DNA of 64,000 nt. Origin: Aldehydirespirator sp965261105. Its GTDB lineage: Bacteria; Actinomycetota; Acidimicrobiia; Acidimicrobiales; Aldehydirespiratoraceae. Location of the stretch: assembly GCA_965261105.1 (NCBI GenBank), contig CBDHCM010000006.1:2046001-2110000 (forward strand). The letters run 5' to 3'. A model generated the notes under the pieces. It searched no databases, had not been told where the DNA came from, and saw only the letters and a program-made list of their open reading frames with translations. A program made the position numbers and the translations under genes. Shown piece by piece: positions 17,141 through 26,119 of this stretch (positions are counted from its first letter, which is position 1; every line of letters starts with the position of its first letter).

Positions 17141-18534
17141 TGCATCCAGTCCCTACGCGGGACCGGAAGATCGCAGAGCCTGTTCCCTTCCAGGTCGTAC
17201 AGCCCGGGCCCCAGCTCGGGATGGTCCTGCTCGATCGCCCAGTTCTCCAGGAATATGACGGTCGGCTCCAGCAGGTGGAGGTTGTTGAGGAACGGATGTG
17301 TAGTGGCGATATCGCCCCGCGGCGCGCCGTCCAAATGCCTCGTGCTGACGGAATGCCCGTCCCAGTCGACGGCCTCGGTGAGGAACCCGAGGTCTCCATG
17401 GTGATGTTTGGCCAGTCCTCGCAGCATCGTGAGCGCTTTGAGGACATACTCCCGCCGGGGCTGTCGGGCATGGGCGTCGAGGTACGCCGCCGCGCAGACA
17501 GCAATCTCCCAGGTGCAGGCCGCGTTCCAGGAGTCCTCCATGTACAGCAAGCCCTTCGTGGCGCAACCGTTCAGGTCACGAGCCAGTTCGTACCGCTCAA
17601 GGCCGGCTAGGCAGCTCTCGAACGCGAAGTCGGCCAACCCGGCATCGTCCAAGAGCTCCGAAGCGGCCAGCAATGCCTGGAAGCCGAGGGCGAAGGAGAC
17701 ATTCTCGGCGCGGTCCTCGGTATCGGTGTTCACGCTCCCAAAGTGACCATCCGCCGCTGCGAAGGCCCGGGCAGCCTCCCGGACCGAACCCGCCGCGTCG
17801 CAGATCCCGGCCCGGGTCGCCGCCGCGAGGAAGTGCAGTGCCATCGAGCCGCCGCCGCTGCAATCACCAATTGGATCCGGGTAACGCACTGCAGCAAGGT
17901 CCGTTGGGCCTAGCGCATCGACTGCGTCCAGAAACACCGTTCCGTCGGGTCGGCTCCGCCGCGGGAACCAGCCGTTGGAACAACGCTGCGAGGAGTCGAT
18001 CCATGCAGCGACCCTCGATGCAGCCTCAAGCGACCTTCGGGCTCGCACCGCGTCGGGATCGAGTTTCGCCAAGAGCAGGAGCTGGTGGCCGACCCTGGCA
18101 ATGTGCCCGTGCTCGACATACTCGCCCCGTCCTTCAAGACTGTCTATGAAACGGCCGGTCTCGGTGTCTCGATATAGGCGGACCGGCACGTCTGGATCAT
18201 CGAAGAACCCACCGCTGAGCGCATGATCCAGGAAGGACCATCCCATGGCCTCAAGCTCGGCCCGGCCGACCGCACGACCGAACCGGACCAGGTAGTGCGC
18301 TCCGAAGACCGAGTCCGCGCAATACCCCACGCCTTCCATGAAACGACCCCGGTATCGCACGAGGCCATCGGGAGAAGCATCCACCGACCGGCAATACAGA
18401 TGCCCGTCGGCGTCGGGCTCGCTCATGGCCCGCACGAACCTGATGGAGTCGAGAGCGCTGTCAATGATCGTGTAGGCGGGATCCTCCGGCAAGTAGAACG
18501 CGTACGGCTCACCAGCCAACATGTCTCGTCTCAT
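17137..18534 (-). CDS. Uncharacterised alpha/alpha-toroid, glycosidase-like protein
   Basis: 465 residues, rich in Trp, His and acidic residues, with repeated amphipathic helices. Segments such as RFMEGVGYCADSVFGAHY, FGSVNTDTEDRAENVSF and MEDSWNAACTWEIA resemble alpha/alpha-barrel glycoside hydrolases or unsaturated-glucuronyl-hydrolase-like proteins. I cannot place it in a named family. No signal peptide is seen, so it is probably cytosolic. It is last gene of the transporter operon, so it may process the imported oligosaccharide. Confidence 0.6.
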   Translation of the reverse strand: MRRDMLAGEPYAFYLPEDPAYTIIDSALDSIRFVRAMSEPDADGHLYCRSVDASPDGLVRYRGRFMEGVGYCADSVFGAHYLVRFGRAVGRAELEAMGWSFLDHALSGGFFDDPDVPVRLYRDTETGRFIDSLEGRGEYVEHGHIARVGHQLLLLAKLDPDAVRARRSLEAASRVAAWIDSSQRCSNGWFPRRSRPDGTVFLDAVDALGPTDLAAVRYPDPIGDCSGGGSMALHFLAAATRAGICDAAGSVREAARAFAAADGHFGSVNTDTEDRAENVSFALGFQALLAASELLDDAGLADFAFESCLAGLERYELARDLNGCATKGLLYMEDSWNAACTWEIAVCAAAYLDAHARQPRREYVLKALTMLRGLAKHHHGDLGFLTEAVDWDGHSVSTRHLDGAPRGDIATTHPFLNNLHLLEPTVIFLENWAIEQDHPELGPGLYDLEGNRLCDLPVPRRDWMH

Positions 18535-18561
18535 CGGCTTCTCACTGGCTCATCACCTGCT

Positions 18562-18987
18562 TCATCTTCTCAATTGGCGGACCATCTCGCCCAGAGCCCG
18601 CTCGGTCCAGTCTCGCCGGCCAACGACATCCTCGGCGGTCAGTGACACCACCGCGTGCCGCAGTCCAGCGTCACCCAGGGCGCGAATCCGCGCGATGACG
18701 CGTTCCGGAGTGGTGACCCCGACTCCGATTCGAACATCGCCGGCGAGGGTCGCCAGATACCCGAGCAGCGTCTGGTATTCGAGATTCTCGTGGGGCGAAG
18801 AGGGTGTTCCCGGCCGCTGAACCCAAGTCGCCTCAGGAGCGAAATCAACGAAGTGGTCCCATACCGTGAACGAGGCCAGCCCCGCCGCCCGTGCCACCGA
18901 CAGTCCGCTCGTCACCGAACTCACCGGTGGCTGCGGCGGGAAGGCCAGTCCGAGGAGGACTCCATGGTGGTCGTTGTCCTGCCGCAT
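18562..18987 (-). pseudogene. Luciferase-like monooxygenase with internal deletion
   Basis: 141 residues. The first ~95 match the N-terminal barrel of LLM-class flavin oxidoreductases (GLASFTVWDHFVDF, LEYQTLLGYLA, RIGVGVTTP). The next part jumps directly to the C-terminal PERVIARIRALGDAGLRHAV helix. The family is about 300 residues, so some 150-200 central residues are missing. The junction at ACTCCGGAACGCG-type sequence encodes TPER, where both flanking family motifs contain TP, suggesting a short-homology deletion. Start at 18987; 11 bp from the SIS gene. Confidence 0.7.
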
Positions 18988-18997
18988 CGATCGCCGA

Positions 18998-20107
18998 TCA
19001 CTCAATGACGATGGCGCTCTCGTAGATCTGCGGGTCCCCGTCTTCACGGTGCACGACCTCGCCCATGCCGTACATCGACCCGCCCAGACTGGAGGCGAGG
19101 CCGTAGGCGAGGATCTGGACCGGTATGGAATGGACCAGCGGCGCCATGAGGGCGGAGCCGTCGAGGGCATAGACCGATTGGGCGCGACTCGAGAAGGACC
19201 CGGCGTGGCGTGGCGTCGTAACGACGCCCAGATCTACGCCCAGCCGCTGGAGGTAGTGCGAGATTTCGATGGTCCTGGTGATGGAGCGGTCCTCCGGCGC
19301 GAACAGCATCACCATGAACGCGTCAGACACCAGCGAGTACTCGTCGTGGGCATACTCCTCCGTCTCCTGCCATATCGCGGTCAGCTGGCTGGTCTCCAGC
19401 ACCTTGCGCACCAGATGGCGCGCCGCGGCCAACGTCGGGCCGGCGGCCAGGGCGAGAAACGATGTGGCCCGGGAGGCCCGAGCCGCCTGCGCCATCGCCG
19501 CGTCCCAGGCACCTGCCACCGCATCGTCAATCGTCGCCGGCATCTCGTCGATTGCGCCTCTGACGTTTTCAGCGTGCTTCCCAGGCGCCAGGGCGCATGC
19601 AACTTCGCTGAGGGCGATCGAACCCACGGTGAAGGACGTGGTTCCCGGGATCGGGCCGAGCTTGGGGAAGGGGACGACGATGGTGCGATCGGACGCTTCA
19701 GCCGCCAGTGGCGAGTCGGCTCGCGCCGTCACCGCCATCGTGATCAGCCCCCGAGCGCGGGCGGCGCGAACACCCTCGATCACCCGGGTCACCTTCCCCG
19801 ATTGCGACAAGGCAATGACTAGGGAGCCGGGTGGCGCGACGTCGACCGTGTAGGAGGAGAAGGTCATGGCGGGAACGGTCTCAACTACTGAACCTGGCAG
19901 CACGCGCTCCCATACCGGGCGGGATGCCATCGCGCCGTCGAGACTGTCGCCACATCCGATCAGGTAGACCCGCTCGGGGCGGGGCGGAAGGTCGGCGGCC
20001 GCGGCCGCGGCCGCCTGGCGAAGCAAGGGCACCTGCTCGGCGATGATGGCGCCTTGGCGGCGAATGTCTTGACCGAACAGCTCCAATAGCTCAGGGTCGT
20101 GGTGCAC
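18998..20107 (-). CDS. SIS-domain sugar isomerase-like protein 2
   Basis: About 369 residues, double SIS, no glutaminase domain. Phosphosugar motifs are VYLIGCGDSLDGAM and ALSQSGKVTRVIEG; QETEEYAHDEY and the closing YGLASSLGGSMYGMGE are GlmS-like. I prefer the GTG at 20107 because it follows GAGAGGAA at good spacing. An ATG at 20146 would add 13 residues and abut the permease stop. It differs clearly from the SIS protein at 13.3 kb. Co-transcribed with the ABC transporter. Confidence 0.85.
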   Translation of the reverse strand: MHHDPELLELFGQDIRRQGAIIAEQVPLLRQAAAAAAADLPPRPERVYLIGCGDSLDGAMASRPVWERVLPGSVVETVPAMTFSSYTVDVAPPGSLVIALSQSGKVTRVIEGVRAARARGLITMAVTARADSPLAAEASDRTIVVPFPKLGPIPGTTSFTVGSIALSEVACALAPGKHAENVRGAIDEMPATIDDAVAGAWDAAMAQAARASRATSFLALAAGPTLAAARHLVRKVLETSQLTAIWQETEEYAHDEYSLVSDAFMVMLFAPEDRSITRTIEISHYLQRLGVDLGVVTTPRHAGSFSSRAQSVYALDGSALMAPLVHSIPVQILAYGLASSLGGSMYGMGEVVHREDGDPQIYESAIVIE

Positions 20108-20151
20108 GATTCTGTTCCTCTCGTTACGGCTCAGCGGACGATGCATCCCGT

Positions 20152-21147
20152 TCAGCGTCGGATGCGCGGATCGGCCAGCAGTTGCGCTATGTCGACTGCG
20201 GTGTTCACCGCCACATAGAGGCTCCCCAGGATCAACGTGACCGCCGCGATGGCCGCGAAGTCGTTGGTGGGGATGCTTTGCGCCGTGTACCAGCCGATCC
20301 CGGGCCACGCGAAGATCTGTTCGACGATCACGACGCCGGCGAACATGAGTCCGAGCTGGAGCCCAGCCATCGTCATGGCGGGACCCGAGGCATTCCGGAG
20401 AGCATGCCGGCGCACGACGAGCCGTTCCGCCAGGCCCTTGGCTCGTGCCGTGCGAACGTAGTCCGAGTCGAAGCTGGCCCGCAGGCTGCTGCGCAGCACA
20501 CGGCCGATCGCAACGGCGGAAGCCAATCCGATGGTGGCCGAGGGCAGGATGAGGTGCCGCAGCGCATTCAGGAATGCGTCGACACGACCATGCAGGAGAG
20601 CATCGACGGTGAGCAGGCGCGTCGGACCGGACGGCATGTCGCCCAGACTTGATCTGCCTGTGCCCGGGAGCCAGCCGAAGTGTCTGGAAAAGATCAGGAT
20701 GAAGGCAAAGGCAAGGAGGAACGCAGGCACCGAGGCCCCCAGCATCATCACGTTGCGGATGACTCCGGATCCTCGCCATCGCGCCGCGGACAACACCCCG
20801 AGAAGCAGTCCGCCCGAAGCCGCGAAGATGATCCCGTAGAGCGCCAGTTCCAAGGTGGCGGGCACGAACTTGGCGAGGTCCTCAGACACGGCGCGCCGGG
20901 TGCGCACCGATACCTGGAAGTCCCCGTGCGCCACGTCGTTCAGATAGGTGAAGTACTGGACGACGAGGGGCTTGTTGAGTCCGAGTTCTCGTGAGTACTC
21001 CTCCACGGCCCCGGTCGAGGCTTGAGGACCGAGCGCGACCCGTGCCGGGTTGGCCGGGGTCAGCTGACGCAGCAGGAAGATGACCGCGGTGAGCACCAAC
21101 AGAACGGCGAACATTGCCGCCAGCCGGCGAAGGATGAGGACGGCCAC
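20152..21147 (-). CDS. ABC transporter permease, DppB/OppB type
   Basis: 331 residues with about six membrane segments, starting LILRRLAAMFAVLLVLTAV. The conserved EAA-type loop is in VRTARAKGLAERLVVRRHAL, and the C-terminal IFAWPGIGWYT is typical of dipeptide/oligopeptide or oligosaccharide importers. The GTG start at 21147 follows immediately on the stop of the second permease. Confidence 0.93.
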   Translation of the reverse strand: MAVLILRRLAAMFAVLLVLTAVIFLLRQLTPANPARVALGPQASTGAVEEYSRELGLNKPLVVQYFTYLNDVAHGDFQVSVRTRRAVSEDLAKFVPATLELALYGIIFAASGGLLLGVLSAARWRGSGVIRNVMMLGASVPAFLLAFAFILIFSRHFGWLPGTGRSSLGDMPSGPTRLLTVDALLHGRVDAFLNALRHLILPSATIGLASAVAIGRVLRSSLRASFDSDYVRTARAKGLAERLVVRRHALRNASGPAMTMAGLQLGLMFAGVVIVEQIFAWPGIGWYTAQSIPTNDFAAIAAVTLILGSLYVAVNTAVDIAQLLADPRIRR

Positions 21148-22011
21148 CTAACGCTCCTCGATGATGTCGCGCAAGGCGTCGCCGGCCAGATTCGAGATAT
21201 AGGCCAGCATGGCCACGGCCATGCCCGGAAAGACGGGCACCCACCACTTCGAGAGCAGGAAGCGCAAACCCTGCGCCGACATCGCTCCCAGTTCCGGCGC
21301 CGGCGACGGAGCTCCGAGACCGAGGAACGACAACCCAGCCAGTATCAGCACCACATAGCCCACGTCGAGACTGGCGATAACCAGCACTGACGGACCGGCG
21401 CCTGGGAGCAGATGGCGGGTCCACAGCCGGAGTCTGTTGACGCCCGCAAGCTTGGCCGCTTCGACGTGGGGCCGGGCTCCGATCGCCGTTACCTCCCCTC
21501 GCACGATCCGCGCGTACCAGGGCCACCACACGATCGAGACCGCCAGAAGAGTGTTCGCGAACGACGGCCCGATGGCCGCCACCACGGCAATGGCCAGCAC
21601 GGGCGCGGGAAGGGCGAGGAACACGTCGGTCATCCGCATCAGAAGCATGTCGACCCAGCCGCCCATGGCGCCCGCCACCAGCCCGACGATGCTGCCGATG
21701 ACCACGCCCGAGGCGATGATCAGGACCGCGCCAACCAGGCTGAGCCTGAGGCCAAATATCAGCCGCGACAGGATGTCGCGCCCAACCTCATCAGTGCCGA
21801 GCCACGCGTCGGCGTTGGGCGAGTCGAGAGGGTAGCCAGAAGGAGCGGTCGCGCTGTGGGGAGCGATGAGCGGTGCGGCGATCGCAACCACTATCAGAGC
21901 CAGCAGGACGGCCAGAACAAGGCCGTCCGACAGCCGCAGGCGCCGGAGGGATCCAGCCAACGCACCTCTCCGCGTTCGGAGCGCCGGGCCCCCGGTGTCG
22001 CTATCGGTCAC
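21148..22011 (-). CDS. ABC transporter permease, DppC/OppC type
   Basis: 287 residues. A cytosolic N-terminus is followed by about six membrane helices. WLGTDEVGRDILSRLIFGLR is the hallmark of DppC permeases and VEAAKLAGVNRLRLWTRHLL is the ATPase-contact loop. Its GTG start overlaps the TGA of the ATPase gene (GTGA). Confidence 0.93.
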   Translation of the reverse strand: MTDSDTGGPALRTRRGALAGSLRRLRLSDGLVLAVLLALIVVAIAAPLIAPHSATAPSGYPLDSPNADAWLGTDEVGRDILSRLIFGLRLSLVGAVLIIASGVVIGSIVGLVAGAMGGWVDMLLMRMTDVFLALPAPVLAIAVVAAIGPSFANTLLAVSIVWWPWYARIVRGEVTAIGARPHVEAAKLAGVNRLRLWTRHLLPGAGPSVLVIASLDVGYVVLILAGLSFLGLGAPSPAPELGAMSAQGLRFLLSKWWVPVFPGMAVAMLAYISNLAGDALRDIIEER

Positions 22012-23801
22012 TGAGTCGGGGACCTTTGGCCGGGGAGCGACGCCAACAAGGACTTGGTGTATGAATGCTCGGGAGCGGAGATGACCTCGTCGGCTAGGCC
22101 GACTTCCACAATCTCGCCCAGGTAGATCACAGCTATTCGATCGGCCACCACTCGAGCCGCAGCCAAGTCATGGGTGACGAACATCACGGTCAATCCCAGT
22201 TCGCGGCGGAGCTTGCCGATCAGGTTGAGGACGACGGCACCCAACGAGACATCGAGCGCGCTGGTGGGTTCGTCGGCCAGCAGAAGGCCCGCGGGCGCCA
22301 CGATCGCTCGAGCGAGCGCAACTCGCTGGGCTTGGCCTCCCGACAGCTGGCGAGGCCTGGCCGTGGCCACCTCCTCCGCCAGGCCGACGCGCTGGAGCGC
22401 GTCGATCACCGTGCGGCGGATCTCCGTCCTCGATCTTCCACGGCCACGCAGACGTTCACCCACCAGCTCTCGAACGCTCATCCACGGCGTCAACGATGCC
22501 AGGGCGTCCTGAAAGACCATCTGAGGATCGAGATCTTCCGCCAGCGTCAGTTCGCCGCCGTCGTGATCGAGCAAACCGGACACGATCCGAAGCAGCGTCG
22601 ACTTGCCGCAGCCACTCTCGCCGACGAGCGCGATTGCCTCTCCCCTGTGAACATCCAGGTCGATTCCCCGCAACGCTTGGAGTCCCTGCCTCGACCCCAA
22701 CCTCCTCGGGCTCTTGAAGGTCTTTGCGATGCCCTCGAGACGGACAACGACATCTTGAGAGATGGCTCCATCTCCCCAGGAAGGCGGCGGCTCGAACTCG
22801 CCTCGATACGTCGCCGCGTCCTCAAGGCGGATGCAGGCGGACGTGCCGCCTCCGGACAGGTCGATCTGGCCGGGCATGCGGGCCTCGCACTCGTCGATCC
22901 TCAGCTCGCATCTGGGTGCGAACGGGCAGCCGCTGGGGGGAAATCGCGGGTCCGGGGGCTCCCCGGCCAACGAGTCGAGGGGACGCTCCCGGCTGGTGGT
23001 CAAGTTGAGCCGTGATTGCAGCAAACCGATGGAGTAGGGATGTGCGGGCTCGTTGAGCATCGCATGCGACTCGCGGGACTCGAGCAGCTTGCCGGCGTAC
23101 AGGACTGCGATGCGGTCTGCGATCTCGGCCGCCACGCCCAGGTCGTGGGTGACCAACAGGAAGGAGCAGCCAAGATCGTCACGCAGCGATGCCAGCAGTT
23201 CGAGGATCTGCATCTGCACGGTGACATCGAGGGCAGTCGTGGGTTCGTCGGCTACGACCAGCGAGGGGTTCCCCGCGATGGCCATGGCGATCATGATCCG
23301 CTGCAGTTGGCCGCCAGAGAACTCATGGGGGTAGTCGTCGAGCCTCCGCCGCGAATTGGGCACGCCCACCGCTTCGAGGAGTCGGACCGACTCATCGACC
23401 GATCCGGTGGACTCCAGGAGTTGGCGCCCGACGTTCATGGTCGGATTCAATGACGTCATCGGGTTCTGGAATACTGCACCGAGTTGAGTTCTGAGCAGTC
23501 GACGCCGATGGGCCGCAGGCGCCGACACCATGTCGACGCCCATTACCCGTGCGACCCCGGTGACCTGTGGAGCCGGATCCCCGCGCAGCAGACCCAGAAG
23601 GGCAAGACCGAGGACCGTCTTTCCCGATCCTGACTCGCCGACCAACCCGACTATCTCGCCGGGCTCGACCGCCAGCGAGACTCCGCGCAGGGCGTGCACT
23701 GGATGGCCTCTACGCTCGAACGTGACCCTCAGATCGGAGACGTCGACAACTCGTGCCTGCGCACCGGAAGATCGAGCGACGTCGACTGCAGAACTCTTCA
23801 C
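22008..23801 (-). CDS. Fused double ABC ATPase (DppD-DppF type)
   Basis: 597 residues joining two nucleotide-binding domains. The first has Walker A GESGSGKTV and signature FSGGQLQRIMIA with Walker B LVVADEPT. An Opp-type C-terminal Cys-rich segment (CPFAPRCELRIDEC) follows. The second has Walker A GESGCGKST, signature LSGGQAQRVALAR and LLLADEPT. The fusion replaces the usual two genes. It energises the two permeases downstream. Confidence 0.95.
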   Translation of the reverse strand: MKSSAVDVARSSGAQARVVDVSDLRVTFERRGHPVHALRGVSLAVEPGEIVGLVGESGSGKTVLGLALLGLLRGDPAPQVTGVARVMGVDMVSAPAAHRRRLLRTQLGAVFQNPMTSLNPTMNVGRQLLESTGSVDESVRLLEAVGVPNSRRRLDDYPHEFSGGQLQRIMIAMAIAGNPSLVVADEPTTALDVTVQMQILELLASLRDDLGCSFLLVTHDLGVAAEIADRIAVLYAGKLLESRESHAMLNEPAHPYSIGLLQSRLNLTTSRERPLDSLAGEPPDPRFPPSGCPFAPRCELRIDECEARMPGQIDLSGGGTSACIRLEDAATYRGEFEPPPSWGDGAISQDVVVRLEGIAKTFKSPRRLGSRQGLQALRGIDLDVHRGEAIALVGESGCGKSTLLRIVSGLLDHDGGELTLAEDLDPQMVFQDALASLTPWMSVRELVGERLRGRGRSRTEIRRTVIDALQRVGLAEEVATARPRQLSGGQAQRVALARAIVAPAGLLLADEPTSALDVSLGAVVLNLIGKLRRELGLTVMFVTHDLAAARVVADRIAVIYLGEIVEVGLADEVISAPEHSYTKSLLASLPGQRSPTQ

Positions 23802-23871
23802 GACCCTTGAGGCACCGAATATACCCCGCCGCCGGACGGCGACGGGACATATCGTTCTATTGCGGCTTGGA

Positions 23872-25545
23872 CTATGAACCGTCCCTGAGCGACGCGATCC
23901 GCAGCGCCGAGAGATCGTCGTACCGGTGCTCGAACCCGCTCATGCCGCTGCGGGCGACGACAGTCTCTATGACGTCGGCCAGGGGCACGAATGCGCCACA
24001 TTCGGCGTATGCCTCCGAAGCCTGGGCGTAGACCTCGGCCACGGCCTCATCGCCGACCACCCTAAGACCGTCGGATGAGAGCTGATCGGCCTCCCCGCAG
24101 ACCTCGGGCGAGAAGTACGACAGCCCTCCACCTGGACGATAGAACAGGTCCGACCACGTGAAGGCGTGAGCCGCGTCCGGGGTGGCGGGCAGTATCAGAG
24201 CATCCGGTCGAAGGTCCGGCGTGGTCGGGTACTCGAACGTCTCGGGCTGGGTCACGCCGCGACTCGTCGTGTTCAGGCCGGCTGCAGTGAGTTGAGCGGC
24301 GACCAGGCCCGCCACCTGCTGGTTGTTCGGGTCGTCCGTCGTGAACACGAGGTCGATCGTCGCGTCTCCCCAGCCGCCGGCAGCAACCGCGTCGGTCAGT
24401 GCCTGCGGGTTGGACCCAGGCTCATACAGGCCCTGCCCCGGGGGCAGCATTCCCTGCGGGAACATCGTTGTTGCCACCTTGCCCAGGTCGCCGTACACCT
24501 GTTCCACGATGAAATCACGGTCGATCGCCTGCGGGACTGCGGCCCGGATCGCCGGATCCGAGAATGGGCCGTCATGGGTGTTCAGGTGCATGACCACGAA
24601 GTTGATTCCGGCGTGCTGGAAGACCTCGAATCCCGATTCCTGGAATCGAGGCAGATCGTTCTTGGTGACGCCGTGGATCATGATGTCCAAACCACCGTTC
24701 TCAAGCTCGAGCATCTGGGTGGTGAAGTCCGGAATCACTCGAATGTGCACGGTGGAGAAGCATCCTGGGAGGTAGGGATCCTCGCCCCAGTAGTCGTCGA
24801 AGCGAGTGAGTTCGTACTCGCCCGGCTCGAAGTCGCTGATGTAGTAGGGCCCCGTGCCGGCCGAGTGTGTCGCTATCCAGGCCTGGGCGAGGTCGTCGCC
24901 GACCGCATTGGCCTCCACCGCTTCGGGGCTGACGATGCCCGGCCCGTACGGCGCCGCCATGTAGTGGATGAAGGCGCTGTCGGGCTGCTTCAAGGCGATG
25001 ATGAGCGTGAAATCGTCCGGTGTCTCGTAGCTCGCAACGTCCCAGAGCATGTATGCGGGCCCGGCGTCGACGCCCACCCTGCGCTCGAAGCTCGCGACGA
25101 TGTCCTGCGCGGTCAGATCGGTGCCGTCGTGGAACTTGACACCCTCGCGAATCTGGAATGTGTACACCAGCCCGTCGTCGCTGATGTCGAAGCTCTCCGC
25201 CAGTAGCGGTTCAATCTCGGGCAGGCTCGTGTTCGGCTTGTAGCGGAGCAAGCCCTCGTAGGCGCTCCGGGTGACGTTGAGCCCGTCGGACTGATAGAAG
25301 ATCGCCGGATCGGGCACCTGCATGTCGAACGGGAACGCCATCTCGAGCTGTCCGCAGTCCTGCACCACGTCGGTCTCGGCAGCGGTCGTGGCCGGCGCGT
25401 CGCTCTCGGCAGCGGTCGTGGCCGGAGCGGCCGTCGCCGGCGCGTCGCTGTCATCGTCGCCACAGGCAGCGGCAACCAGTGCCAACACGATCAGACTGGA
25501 AACGATGATGCTGCGACGGATAATGCCGTCGGTCTTCACACGCAT
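23872..25545 (-). CDS. Extracellular solute-binding lipoprotein (SBP family 5)
   Basis: 557 residues. A signal peptide with lipobox LVAAAC places the lipidated Cys at about residue 28. A low-complexity Ala/Thr/Asp linker is followed by an OppA-like fold with YEGLLRYKPNTSLPEIEPLLAES and REGVKFHDGTDLTAQDIVASF. First gene of the minus-strand operon. Family members bind peptides, but also oligosaccharides; the sugar-enzyme neighbours favour a sugar ligand (inference). Confidence 0.93.
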   Translation of the reverse strand: MRVKTDGIIRRSIIVSSLIVLALVAAACGDDDSDAPATAAPATTAAESDAPATTAAETDVVQDCGQLEMAFPFDMQVPDPAIFYQSDGLNVTRSAYEGLLRYKPNTSLPEIEPLLAESFDISDDGLVYTFQIREGVKFHDGTDLTAQDIVASFERRVGVDAGPAYMLWDVASYETPDDFTLIIALKQPDSAFIHYMAAPYGPGIVSPEAVEANAVGDDLAQAWIATHSAGTGPYYISDFEPGEYELTRFDDYWGEDPYLPGCFSTVHIRVIPDFTTQMLELENGGLDIMIHGVTKNDLPRFQESGFEVFQHAGINFVVMHLNTHDGPFSDPAIRAAVPQAIDRDFIVEQVYGDLGKVATTMFPQGMLPPGQGLYEPGSNPQALTDAVAAGGWGDATIDLVFTTDDPNNQQVAGLVAAQLTAAGLNTTSRGVTQPETFEYPTTPDLRPDALILPATPDAAHAFTWSDLFYRPGGGLSYFSPEVCGEADQLSSDGLRVVGDEAVAEVYAQASEAYAECGAFVPLADVIETVVARSGMSGFEHRYDDLSALRIASLRDGS

Positions 25546-25623
25546 GTGATTTTCCCCCTTTAGGCGTTGCTGTCCGCACCGCGTTAGCAGTGCTGCTCTC
25601 GAACGCCGCGGACACTAACATGC

Positions 25624-25640
25624 TGTAATCGATTTCGCAA
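25624..25640. promoter_or_regulatory. Operator-like site upstream of the transporter operon
   Basis: TGTAATCGATTTCGCA, an imperfect palindrome around ATCGAT, lies about 80 bp upstream of the binding-protein start in the 220-bp intergenic region. Its centre fits a LacI-type operator and resembles the 12.2 kb palindrome. The rest of the spacer shows nothing clear. Confidence 0.35.
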
Positions 25641-25766
25641 GACCGACGCGCCCGCACACTGACGATGCCGTCCGCCGTCATCCGGCCACACGATGTTCCT
25701 CGACGCCTCCGTGAAGGTGAGCCTCACTTCCGCTGATCCCGCCCCACCTTTGACGTAGGATCTGGC

Positions 25767-25892
25767 CTAGTAGCGCTCGTGTCGGGGGCGGGCGTTGTAG
25801 CGGCCGATCCACTCCTGCACCGTCGCCTCGTCGGTGATGTCGATTCCGTCCTCGAGCATCTCGGTGACGATGTTGGTCGTGGGCGAGCGCAT
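25767..25892 (-). CDS. Small 41-residue ORF (hypothetical)
   Basis: The ATG at 25892 opens MRSPTTNIVTEMLEDGIDIT, followed by an acidic helix and the end YNARPRHERY. Composition looks like a genuine C-terminus, perhaps a remnant of a longer protein. No family recognised. Confidence 0.3.
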   Translation of the reverse strand: MRSPTTNIVTEMLEDGIDITDEATVQEWIGRYNARPRHERY

Positions 25893-25973
25893 GGCCGGAT
25901 CCGCGGCGTTGGTCCTTGTGGCGGTGGGCGACTGCCGGGACGGCTTCAAGGATTCCCCAGCAATGCCGCGGAA

Positions 25974-26057
25974 CTACGGCAGCGGCTTCATGCGATCTCG
26001 GATCCAGTCCGTGAGGTCATCCACCGTGAGGTCATCCACCGTGAGGTCATCCACCGA
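25974..26057 (-). other. Repeat-containing tail ORF with three 15-bp units
   Basis: Three perfect copies of gtgaggtcatccacc (26011-26055) read on the minus strand as VDDLT units, followed by DWIRDRMKPLP and a stop. A GTG with GAGGAA upstream could start it, but it is more likely the end of a lost small protein such as an antitoxin. It lies downstream of the DUF4143 gene. Confidence 0.35.
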
Positions 26058-26119
26058 GAGGTTCCTCGAGGCAACCTGTCTCGCTCGGGGTTGCGGGCCT
26101 TCCGCACGCCCAGTGGGGG

